DNA from: Aldrovandia affinis
Taxonomy: Eukaryota; Chordata; Actinopteri; Notacanthiformes; Halosauridae
Direction: 5' to 3'
NCBI GenBank assembly: GCA_029706075.1
Contig: JAINUG010000133.1
Span: 1,384,001 to 1,448,000, forward strand
Length of the DNA stretch: 64,000 bases
Part shown: piece after piece, positions 1 to 12,500 of the stretch
How the letters are laid out: every line of letters starts with the position of its first letter
Numbering within the stretch: the stretch's first letter is position 1
Made by a program: the position numbers and the translations under genes
The notes under the pieces: generated by a model
What the model saw: only the letters and a program-made list of their open reading frames with translations
Database searches by the model: none
What the model was told of the DNA's origin: nothing

Positions 1-596
1 ACAGACAAATCTGATTTGCTGACACTCACTGTTATCGGTAAAAGCAGAATATTAAGTCACATGGTCATGTTTTCCTCCAGTCAAAAATCTTGTTTTGTTC
101 TGGGCCTAATGTAGCCTGGGAATGTAACAGAATCTTAAAGGCCTCAACGATGTCGCAAATGCAAGTGTGCTTCCTTCAGTTAACACAAGACACTGAACAC
201 ACATGCCCCATCACAGAAACACCGTGTCAATAGACGTACACCACACACTTCTGCCAGGGCTGGTGTCGATCACAACGGTGCCAGTGTTTTTCTTTTTTTT
301 TTTAAGGTCAAGAATCTGTTGACAACAATGGCCATTGAAATCCCTCACAAGTTAAAAATCTGCACTTTGGCCACAACTCCCTGGACGGGTGTTTTACTCT
401 TGTTCAGCTGTAGGTCTGGACCCCCGGGCCCCCCTCGATCTAAAACCTGCACAGCCGGACAAATAAACAGGAAGACCGCAGCAGCTTGGACTAATTCCAC
501 GTTCCAGAACAAAGTGCCATGTTTATTGAGGCTGGTGTGTTTTGGGCCGACCTCCAAAAAATTATAGAAAAATTATAAACCATTAAAATATAAAAG

Positions 597-655
597 CACA
601 CACACACACATGCGCACGCATGCACGCACGCACGCACACACGCACACACGCACAA
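597..655. repeat. CA/CGCA microsatellite
   Basis: Imperfect alternating purine-pyrimidine tract of CACA and CGCA units, a potential Z-DNA former. It lies beyond the last visible arhgap15 exon. Confidence 0.85.
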
Positions 656-724
656 ACGCCAGCTATGCTATACCGCGTTAATGTAAAGCCTAAAGCAGCC
701 TCTTTTTTGTGCATAATCTACCAG

Positions 725-1043
725 TTCCAGCAAAATGATCACCCCAATTTCAGCACAGTGATTATCCCCATTTCAGCACAGTGATCATCCCAATTTCAGC
801 AAAATGATCACCCCAATTTCAGCACAGTGATTATCCCAATTTCAGCAAAATGATCACCCCAATTTCAGCACAGTGATTATCCCAATTTCAGCACAGTGAT
901 CACCCCAATTTCAGCACACTGATTACTCCCATTTCAGCACACTGATTACTCCCATTTCAGCACACTGATTACTCCCATTTCAGCACACCGATTACTCCCA
1001 TTTCAGCACACTGATTACTCCCATTTCAGCACACTGATTACTG
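725..1043. repeat. 23-bp minisatellite
   Basis: About 14 tandem copies of a 23-bp unit of type CACACTGATTACTCCCATTT plus CAG. Two unit classes are visible: CAGTGATCACCCCAA-like on the left and CACTGATTACTCCCA-like on the right. It ends about 200 bp from arhgap15 exon 5. Confidence 0.85.
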
Positions 1044-1241
1044 ACCAAAGCTGACTGACAGTGCACTGGATTCAATCAACATGTGTCCTTTCCAAATAAA
1101 TGCAAGTGTCGCTTTCACTACTTGACAAACCCAAAGAGTTCAATTTGGTTAACTTGCATTTATTTGTAAGAAAAGGTTAAGGATGAACCTTGATCTAATT
1201 CAGGCCAGTGACTCAATACAGGGCTTTCATTTTCAACAGAC

Positions 1242-1331
1242 CTGCAAGACGTTCTTCCGGCTCGATTTGTCTGCTGTCCATTCGATGTGCGCCCCACACA
1301 GATCCACACTTTCTGGCTTGCATCCTGGTTT
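1242..1331 (-). CDS. arhgap15: arhgap15 coding exon 5 (PH domain)
   Basis: Encodes [20 protein letters not shown] then [10 protein letters not shown], 30 codons. Human has [20 protein letters not shown] then SSRKNVFQ. Acceptor CTTTAG; the donor GTCTGT is weak. The next exon (ITTVSGNEFLL in human) was not found in bases 1-1240. Confidence 0.93.
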
Positions 1332-4270
1332 CTAAAGAAAACGAGAAGAGAAAATATTTTTCATATCCTGCATTAGGCTGTGAGAAGAGAGATCATTTAG
1401 ATGTCATTGTTATAAATATTGAGGATAGAAAAGTAAACTGTGGCATGACAAATTGTCTGCCTCAGAAAGACGAACAAACACACGAAGACAAAGGATTTAG
1501 GTTGCAATGGGGTCTCTGTGTCTGCAACTACCATCAACCAGGAGGAAATCAACTCAAAAGGGGGAACAAAGATAAATTGTTTGAATTATTCATCTAAAAT
1601 AATATAAAATGTATGTCTCTTCATTTCTTATTTTTATCCTGGATCTTATTAAGAATAATAATATTATTATTTGTATTATTATTAATAATAAACTGCATAC
1701 AAATTTAAGAATCCTTGTAATTGTTCAACTAAATTCCCAAATAAATCATTTGGAAGTACATAAAGTTTGATTCATTTTGCACAAACAAAATACAGGAAAG
1801 AATAGAATGAAAAGTAGAAATTGTGTTTTTTTATACTGTTATCATATATGCAGTATAAAAACATACAATATATATTTATTTTTTCTTCAAATTTTTTTTC
1901 TGATGTTTCCCCATTTTCTCCCAATTTAGTAGCCAATTACACCCTCTCTTTTCATGTCAACTATCCCCCCCTCATATTGTGAGTTCACTGCCATAGTCCA
2001 GAGACCAGCAGTGACAAATCGATGTACCACCTCTTCCGAGCCGGAACCCACCAAGCCGTTGACTGTAACTCCGGTACACACAGAGCCACTCCTATATGCA
2101 GCAAACTCATATCAGCTTCCCTCCCCCCTCCCTGGGACGGACAGCCCTAGCAGCACTCCCGACCAGAGGGTCCCGACCAGAGAAATCAAACCCCAGTCGC
2201 CGTGGGCAACATGCATCCCGATCGGACGCTCTTACCATTACACCACCCGGGAGGCCCCAAAATACATTTTTTAAATGACACACAATATTAAAGGGGACAA
2301 AAGCTATAGCCTCATACGACTGGCACAATGATTTGCGCCCTGAATATGATTAATTCATTCCAGACACCACAAACTGCCACACTTTCCACAACACCGCTGT
2401 GGTATTCACGGATCCCGGCTGACGGAGCAGATGTGACGATAATCGAAAATTGGGCTTTTTCAAAACGAGCGTTTCAAAAAGTGCTGCTGTAGGAAAACCG
2501 GGGCTGGAATGTGCTCAAACGGTCAGAATTTCACGACACATCCAAACAGGATTGCAAAGCCACCGATCAATATCAACACCGAGCCACATGAATCCCCAAA
2601 GAAGTCCAAATGGAATTCCACACTGTCTATATCAAAATAACACAGAGATGCACGTATATACAATGCCTCATGAGTCCCTGCCGTGCTCCGTGCTGCTGAA
2701 AGCCCCTGGCTCTCTGTTCACTGATTTATATTAACTCTTGGACACACCAGCTTTGCTAGGAGGCTAGGAGAAATATTTTTATTTCAAATAAACACCGGGA
2801 AAAAGGTTGTAAAGTACACTTCTTTTGCAATATAAACAGGTTTTCATAAACTGTGGATTCGTACACAACAGTTCAGCTGTTTCTTATCGTTGCAGTTAGT
2901 TAATATTGCAAAGACAATTTGGGTACATATATTCCGAGCCAAAAAGTAAACACTGTCCACAATTTCATAAAGGTAGCAATTTTGTAACCACAGTAAAAGT
3001 CCATTACAAAAATGTGAATCTAAATATTTACTTTTATGTATATTTTTTTAAATATAAATGTACAACAGAGACCGTAAATATAAAACTGATTAATGAATGT
3101 TCACACTGTGGTCTTGAGGTCATCAAGCTTAGCAGAATTCTCCCGATTCACTGTGATTTACAGGATCGAAATGATTCAGTCCAACAACTCTGCACTCTCC
3201 GTCAGCCAATTTACTCCCCATAAAGTCCAAGGTGCAGGAGATGGGGTGAGGGGGTGGGGGGATATTAGAAGGAGTTTAAAATGTCCCCCTCAATAAAAAC
3301 AACACATTTTTTATCAATTTTGCCATTGGACTGAAATTATTGATGGTGGAGTTTTATTTGAAAGTCATTCAGTCGGGTGAAACCAGCAAGGAAGAGAGGT
3401 GCAGACCCCTGCAGTCCCGACCACTTCTGAAATGTAAACTACGCCCCTTTGCCCTTCCATAATCGGATCCGTGATATTGTGATACCGCGTGTCCTGAACG
3501 TGACCAGTGACTTCAGACATGAGCTTCTGTGACAACTGACATTAGTGTGCCGAGGAATTTAAGTTCGAAACCGTCTCCAATTGTATTGGACATGATCAAA
3601 AATGATTTGATGTTTCCCAATCTATTTGCTATTAAATTGTGAGATTGCACAAGGATATTAGCAGACTGTAACATTAGATACGATCGTGTCAAAAATAAAA
3701 TCCGCAATTGCCAACCCCTTATTTAAATGGGCGTGTGATTCAGAATGGATCTGTGAGTGTGCAGCGCATTTCAACCTCAATGTTTTAAAAAAGTGCATCA
3801 CTTTAGCAACGGCGAACACTCGTGCTCTTTTATTTGCTGAGGTAAGAGCAGGTTTAGCGCTGTGATATGGGGCCTTTACCACAGCCTGACCACCGCTTTA
3901 AGCAGCTGTCCGGCCCCGAAGAACGCCGCGTGACAGTAACTCAGAACATGGGGCCCTGAAGACTACCCACTAAGGGGAACTGGATAGCGAAAGCCGTTGC
4001 AAATGACTCTGCGCTTCATTAAAAGCTCGCCCGAGAGACCCCGTCTTTAACAGCCTGGCCACATCAGAGTGGATTAAAATACAGAGAATTAGGCGTCTTC
4101 TCATACTGGTAAACATTTTGATTGCTTTTTGATGGGATGATCTCCAATCCTCGATATCAAAGAGAGTTATATTTTCCCATTATGAATGGAGAAGTCCCAA
4201 GAAAGAGAACATATTAAAGAGTTTTTAGCATCAACTGACATACTGCATGTGTATGATACCAGAGAGGGAG

Positions 4271-4308
<38 letters not shown>

Positions 4309-6353
4309 GAGAGATAGAGGAGAGAGAGGGAGAATATGTTCATCTGCATATGCATACACAAACAGTGCGTGCTTACTGTTGATACCATCAAATAAGTCCG
4401 TTACATTTGTTAACACATCAATAACAGTTAAATACATAATTTTCCCATTTTTACAAAATGGAGTTTAAATGGCAAGATTTAAGCGCATATTTGTCATTAC
4501 GAAATAAAAATGGGTTCTTAGCTGAGGTTTCAATGTAAATTTAGATTCTCTCCAAACACATTAATAGCACGCAAATTATTTGTAAGCAATTCTTGATTGC
4601 TCTCTGAGAAAATGATTTGAACACGTCGGTAAGTCCACTGCCACGCAGGAAAGCGTGAATATGCAGTACCTTTCTTTACAGTTCACAACAGATTTCACTG
4701 CTGCAGCACCGGGCAGCATCCAGTGGATGAATGCACAGAAACCCAAACGATAAATGTCACTTATTGATCTGTGGCTGGTGTCAGAACATTGACATTGTCT
4801 CGTTTTACAACGAGCCCTGACGCTTATTAGATCTGTTTACCCTGGCAGGAGAGAGGTGTGCCAGGAATCGAGGCCTCGCTAACGCCAAGGTTGATTCATC
4901 GGGCTTTCCGGAAACGGTGGCCAGCCGGCCGGCCGGTCGTATCAGGTCTCCGCCGGTGCGAGGGCGTTGACCGTAACCCCCTCCCCGCATCCACCACTTC
5001 CCAGAACGGACCTCGGGCCGAACGTTTTCCCATCGCACGCGCCTAGTGGCCTCCGTTCGTTGCAGAACTCCAGAACAGGTCTGTCATTGCTGATGTATGT
5101 TACACTCTGCTCAGCTGTTTGTCGATTTATTTATAAATATATGCCATATGTCATAAGAGACTTACAGTAGTGAATGCATACATTTTTCACTATATGTGGT
5201 CCCAGTGGGAATCGAACCCACAACCTAAGCGTTGTCATGCCACGCTCTATCTACTGAGACACACAGAACCATGCTCTACCTACTGAGCGACACAGAACCA
5301 TGCTCTACCTACTGAGACACACAGAACCACGCTCTACCTACTGAACCACACAGAACCACGCTCTACCTACTGAGCCACACAGAACCACGCTCTACTTACT
5401 GAGTCACACAGAACCACGCTCTACCTACTGAGACACACAGAACCACACTCTACCTACTGAGTCACACAGAACCACGCTCTACCTACTGAGACACACAGAA
5501 CCACGCTCTACCTACTGAGTCACACAGAACCACGCTCTACCTACTGAGACACACAGAACCACGCTCTACCTACTGAGCCACACAGAACCACGCTCTACTT
5601 ACTGAGCCACACAGAACCATGCTCTACCTACTGAGCCACACAGAACCATGCTCTACCTACCGAGCCACAAGTGTTGACTCACAGTTTAATTTTTTTGCCT
5701 CAACAGCATCACCTTTTAAGAATATAGGTCACAGTTTGTCTCTCGCACTCCCTTGCTCAGGGTGGATAGCGAGCTAAATGTTTGCACTTTGGTAAGGCGA
5801 ACCCCCGTCCCCGTGGGGAGGTGAACCCCAGGATGGGGTCCTGCCATGCGCTGGTCATTCACAAACTTGTAAGAACCAACCAAAATCCTTTCTGTAGAAA
5901 AACAGCTGGTTCCATTGAATAAAATCCTGATAGAACGGGGGAAGGCAGAACAGCTCCAGAAGGTAGAAAGCCCCGCTCCTCTCTCATGCAGGTGAGCGTA
6001 ACAGAATGTGATGTGCGTTCCCTACACACTTTCCCTGTTACCTGTCAGACAGATGTGGACTGTCATGACCCCCCAGGCGACAAGGAGGTTAGGCACTGAA
6101 CGCCCACCCACCCCACCCCCTCCACCAGCTACTCAGCCTCATTATCATCCCTGACAGCAAGTGAGACGTCTTACCTCGTGCTCCCTGACAGACGGAGGTG
6201 AGCGTGTTTTCATTGATCTTGCTACTAGGTGAGCAACCCCTCGGGCTACTGCCTGTTTCTCTGTTCCTGTTCACGAGATGGGCTTCTCCTAAATTACCTT
6301 CAACACAAGGGTTTTCAGGTGGTCTCTCTCGCTCTCTCTCTCTCCTCTCTCCC

Positions 6354-6405
<52 letters not shown>

Positions 6406-6558
6406 CCCTTTCCCCAGAGAGAGAGAGAGGGAGAGGGGGAGGGGGCTTAGCCATTGATCTGTGCTGTCTTTTTAACGCAAAAGACTTTAAAACACGGGCC
6501 ATGTTGAGTTGCAAGGGAATGGCAAACATGTGTCAGACCACCAATGCACCCACCCCTC

Positions 6559-6589
<31 letters not shown>

Positions 6590-9500
6590 CACACCCACAC
6601 ACACATAAGCATAAACACACACACACACATGCACACACCCTTCCACACCCACACACACACACACACACACCCCCACACCCACACACACACATAAACACAC
6701 ACACACAGAATTGTAAACGGATAATAGGTAATGAACAGAGGTCTGTGCAGGGTTGCGGGCAATAAACCCTGTATCTCGATTCATTCGTCTCGCCGAGGAA
6801 ATGACTAAATCCAATCGAGGCTGATCAAATGGGCCCTGGCCACATCTTCAGCACAGTGATCATTTCCCAGATAAAAGCGGCCACTTCCTGCCCTGGGCCT
6901 GCCCGCCTCTGTCCGTCCTGCGGGCCGCAGTAGTCCTGCTGTCTTTTCACATCCGCGAGGCTAGGGACGGTGGCGCGTGGCCGTTCGGTTTCAAAGAAGA
7001 GCCCTTAACCACACACACGTACAGCAGTGGGGTCCAAGTTCGGTCCTCGAAATCTACTGGGTGTGCAGGCTTTTGTTCCAGTCCTTCACTAAAACACCTG
7101 ATTTCATTAATCCCTTCACTAGGCAGGCAGTGTGGTATAATGGTTAGGGAACCTTGATTTCAGGTTAATCCCCAGGTGGGACACTGCCATTGTATTGAGC
7201 AAGGTACTTAACCTGAATTGCTTCAGTAAATATCCAGCTGTATAAATGGATTGTTTAAAGAAATTAAACCCTTCGCTCTGGATAAGAGCGTCTGCTAAAT
7301 GCCTGTAATGCACTAACACACCTGATTTAATTAACCCATTCACTAACACACCTGATTTCATGAATCCCTTCACTAACACACCTGATTTCATTAACCCCTT
7401 CACTAACGCACCTGATTTCATTAACTCCTTCACTAACGCACCTGATTTCATTAACCCCTTCACCAACGCACCTGATTTAATTAACCCATTCACTAACGCA
7501 CCTGATTTCATTCACCAACTGCTCATCAATCAATATTCAAATCAGGTGTATTATGTGAAGGGCTGGAACAAAAGCCAGCACACCCAGTAGATTTCGAGGA
7601 CTGAACTTGGGCCCCCCTGACTTACATGGTTGGGGTAAATTCCATAAAAATTCAGGAAATTAACTGAAATGTGGCATGTGGAATTTTCATTTTGTGAATT
7701 GAATTTCAATTGAAATGGATCTGATCACAACCCTGAACACTTGAATTTAATTGAGTACCATTCTGGGTGCCTTAAGACTGGATGCCACCAATAAAACTTT
7801 GTTTTTTTCCTTCATTTCATTGTGAGACAAATTTAAAGACGACTGTTGTTTTGAATCCCTTTGAATTCTCTGTTGACAGTTTTCTCAGCAGTGAAGGAAA
7901 TCTATAGATATGTCACATCCGTCATATTTTATTTCTCATAGAAAACTGGTAAGAATCACAGAACTTAATATTTGAGTCAAAATACCCCAAAACTGCACTT
8001 GGAACATGGTTTACCTACCAAACCAGTTAAGGCCTCTTGCTTGCTTTCTTTGTAAAACAGCAGCTGGTTAACTTCAAGGACAACCCATGTGGAGGTCCAA
8101 TTTTTCCTGTGGAGAACAGGGCAAACAAATATAATATTCATTAAGAAATATGTATGATACAAAACATACAATTTATAATTTGGGGAAATTAAGGGTCCTA
8201 CATAACAGTGACATAAAGCTGGTTGCACAAGTATTTATGAATGTTCATTTCATTCTTATAAATGTCTTATGAAGTGCTTATAAGGCTTCAGGTAGTTCTA
8301 TGTAGGAACCTTCATAGAAACCGTTACCACATTACGGTCACATATCCTCAGTGTAACAAGATATTTTTATTCAAATAACGCCATGGAGGAGACGTATGAA
8401 TGTCTAAAAAAATATGAATCATTAATCCTTACCTTTACGCTGTTGCATTTACTATGTGTGTAACTCTGGAGACTGAAATTTATTCTGAACAGAATGTAAT
8501 ACCTCCTGTGCCCTCAGAGGTCAGCACAGAGCAAAGACCACCTAACTGGGTCAGAACAGGAGGTCCGATCCCGTACGTGTGCTCACTGGCTGTTATCAGT
8601 GTTTAGGGACCACGCTTCAGTTCTATTCACATCTCTCTCTTCCCAGGACTCAGACACTTAATCTCACACTTGTTTATACTGCTCATTGCCGAATGGAAGT
8701 TCACACAAAATCGCACATTTATAATCGCAGATTAAGAGCAAACACAATCTCCCCCTGCTCAGTAGCAGGATTACGATGAACAAAAAAGTTAAGACCCTCG
8801 AGATAACGCAGAAGACAGCCCTCTCTGTGAATGGTTCAGTTTTTTATTTTCAGGGCAGATTATGACATCTGTGACCTCTGAGCGAGATAAGGCCGACACC
8901 AGCGTCGTGAGTGCGGAACGCTAAAATAAATTTATGCTAATTGACCGCCCGTTCTTGACTGTAAGAGGAATGGTGGGGTGCATCCATTTTTTTTTCAGAA
9001 ACAGAAGATATTTTACAAAATCAAAGTAAGAGTGTACTAAAACTATATTGGATTATACAGAAATTCAGAGGTCTCTCAAAGCACTATCAACATCCTCTGC
9101 AGTATTAACTTGCTCTAAAGAGGATGTTCCTCATGAAGTGGCGATCGCTGACAATTACATTAATAAACGTTTTCACGGAAATTCATCCCATTTTCAATAA
9201 CTGCCAGCGCAAAAAGAAATTCACCCTTCCGTGAGCCGACGATCCTTAGATACGATTAGTAATGAATCAGATGGAAGAGAATTTCCACGAGTGTAGCCTA
9301 ATCCGCAACATTTGGATTTGGTAAGCTCTAAACGAACATCCCTGACCCCACTGCCCTGCTTCTGTTCCCCACTCACAACATCTGAAAGGTTCAGCAAAAT
9401 TCTCAGATATGTGAGGATATGGAACTAAACCGATTAAAGAAATGCGTTAGAAGTGACAAAATGATGTATCGAGCTGCATTGGGTGTCCATTTTGTTTCCT

Positions 9501-12500
9501 GTCTCCAAATTAATAGCGTGCTTGGCTGTGGAGACCTCTGAGCAGATAGAGATTGTCTCTTGGACAGAAAGTGTGTCTTGTCATGCATTTAGAGTGCGGG
9601 GTAACACACCCCTCCCGGCAGAGTTTCACAGTCAACTCAGATCCACACCTGACAAGACCTTTCAGTTACTTTTCAAAGTTGAAGCCAACAAGCTGACCAA
9701 TTATTATGATTGTTTTAGCAATACCTGCACACTGACAATGCTAGAGTTGATAAATGACATCAATATAACGAGTTAAAATGTTACTTGTTTAAGATCTCAA
9801 CAATTTACTTAACACTTTCCATGATTTTTCCATACTTGTAATGGAAGAAAAACATTTTTAACGACTGTGGGAACTCATGACCTGGGGATTTTTTACTCAA
9901 ATTGCAGACATACCTCAGTTTCTTGCCTCCATCTGCTATCTTCGCTTTGTTCAGATATTCACCTTTCAGGACAATCTGAAATTAGCAAAAATTAAAAAAA
10001 ACATTTGCACAATTTACAGCACAACATTTGGTTTCATAAAGAATATAGTGCAGTAATTATGTCATATAATGGAGAATTTCACCCATTTAAAATGTTGTAG
10101 CATGTTGTCCTTCATCCTTATTGTGGTACAAAAGCAATGGTATATGCATATTGTTTTACAGATAGTTATTCAAGCTAAAATGAATGAAACTACAATGTCC
10201 CATAATGCATTTATCTCCTGCTCCTAATGATGCAACAACCACACATTGCAGATCCAGAGGCAGTGGCGGAAATTAAATAATTGACCGTCTTGAATATTGT
10301 GTGAAATTACACAAAATATCGATGTTGTCATTGTAAATGTGAATTTTATGTCCAGAGCAGGGCTCTTCAACCCTGGTCCTGGAGGACCACAGTGCCTGCT
10401 GATTTACGTTTTCACCTCCAGTTCAGACCTAAGAAACTAGTTGAGGTGAAGTACCTGTGCAATCAACTGCTTTAAGTGACCCATTAAGTTCTGAGTAAGA
10501 AAGAGAACCAGCAGACACTGCGGTCCTGGTCCAGGACAAACGCTCACACATAAGTCCCCACAATGCATTTGGGCACTCCACATTTACTGCAGAGAAGGAA
10601 AACAACCACTCAAAATCCCCATCCCTTACCTGGCACAAAGAGCGCTGATGACTCATCTTTTCTTTAATTTGAGTACTTGCTGATAAAATACAAAAAATAT
10701 ATTTTGGGGTAAAATGACCCTTTGATATAGGGAACTTATCAGAGAAGTGTGCTTTTGTTTTAGCTCAGCGCTACAACACTTTGTAACAACACCTTGATTA
10801 GTCAGGTGCATTAGTGCTGGGCTAGAACAAAGACCTGCTCCCACACCGGTCCTTCTCAGAGAAGACTGGTGACCTCTGCTGTATCATGTTATGACATTTT
10901 CTTAACTAATGTTTATCGCCAACTTTTTACGTTAGCATATAGCATAACTTTAGCACCTCTGTCGCACTAGGAATGTATTGAGGGGCATGTTTGCAATGAA
11001 TAAAAAGTGAAATCAGTGGCACAAACAAAGAGAACTGAGAACTGAGAAAGAGAACTGAGCATCTTTAAGAAATGTGGGGAAAGATATGACATATATTGTA
11101 TCATAATCAAGGCTACATAAAGCCTAGGGCAGAAATGGGAGCGTTTACCGGCTGGGGTGACCACAAAGAAGAGGATGAGTCCCTACGGACTCCCACCTTG
11201 GAGGACCGTTTAAAAGAACCGTTTAAAAACAGAAAGGCCAGGTTAAATCACACAAAAAAAAAAGACAGTCGCCACCAGCAAAGCTTCTGTCAAAATGGGC
11301 CAACGGGCATCCTCTCTCAGAGAGAGAAACTGGAAAACAACCGTCCAAAAGGAAATGTTTTTAAAGGCGAGGGTCAATGTTTAAAAAAAAAAAAACTCCT
11401 GTGAGGAGAGTCTGGAAAAAAAAGAAAACGGATTAAAAAAGTTTTTTTTTTAAGTTGTAAGAAAAGAAAGAAAAATGCCGTTGCACTGAACCTGACCCGC
11501 AACACATAAACACGGACTTCTCTCTCAACGCTGTCTTCGGTCCAAGCGTAAACTACCTTGCCCCTAAAAGCACCGAAATTCCACAATTAAATGGGTCTGT
11601 TAAAAAGTGCCAAAACTATAACTGAAATCCAGACAATAACAGCGATGCTAAACAATCGTCATAAATGATGGAGCGCCGCATCACTAAATAAACACGGCGA
11701 CGCTTTGTTTTGAACAAAATGTACAAAATTAAAACACAGCGAGCGATGTCTAAAAACATTTCAGCTGCCAAGGATTTAAACATGTTTGTAGGCCCAGCTG
11801 TGTTCTCAGAGAACAGTCTTGCATAAATACCGTAGATTATAACTTTAATAGCATAACCTTTAAAAGTCTACGTGTAGTGTGTGGTTGGTCTGAGGAGTAC
11901 GAGCATGCCGACCCCAAATAAACTGCAAGAGAAACAATTCGGATGGCAGGTAATCCATCCACCAAATTATGGGCTGTTGGGGCACACCCCCACAGGAAAT
12001 TACAGGGAGAGGAGTAGAACATTGAAGAAAGGTTTTTTTTTTTAATGAATACATTTCGTATTTATTATTTCTCATCAGTTTAAACAGTTCAAACACTGTT
12101 TGAAAAATGTAATCAAAAACTGAATGAAAAGGGAAGGGTGTACCACTATCAAACCGTTTCATTATTAATTGTACTTTTTAGATTTTCTTTAAAAGTGACA
12201 TAGGCTTCCCTATCACAGCTACATCCACGGTAAGTGGATATTCAGATACCTGATCATTATTGAAGCCTATCACCTTAACTGGGCAAGAGAACTCGGTAGC
12301 CACCCAGTTACACTTGTACACTTGCATTACAAATACGTACGCTTGCAAATGGGGTTTAACAGAAAGTGCAATGTCAAAAAATAGCAAAACATATTTTTCA
12401 GGAGTGAAAAAATAATAATTGAAATGAGTCAGAGCAAGCTGTCCCCTTTTACTGTAGGTTTTTAATAGGGTGAGGCCCACACCTCTCTCCGACCACCTGA

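Larger units (their letters stand above)
7025..7619. mobile_element. Palindromic hAT-like MITE enlarged by a SINE and a VNTR
   Basis: Outer ends CAGTGGGGTCCAAGTTCGGT and the inverted CCGAACTTGG-type end (AGGACTGAACTTGG) match the 195-bp element at 44398-44592. Flanks ACGTACAG and ACTTACAT agree at 6 of 8 bases, like a worn 8-bp target duplication. Interior holds a SINE (7120-7309) and a 30-bp minisatellite. Confidence 0.75.

Noticed and set aside
1954-2274. 106-codon open frame
   Set aside because: Lies entirely in a family A SINE on the opposite strand.
6089-6814. Several 70-146 codon frames
   Set aside because: Low-complexity Leu-Ser, Thr-His and Cys-Val translations of CT and CA repeats.
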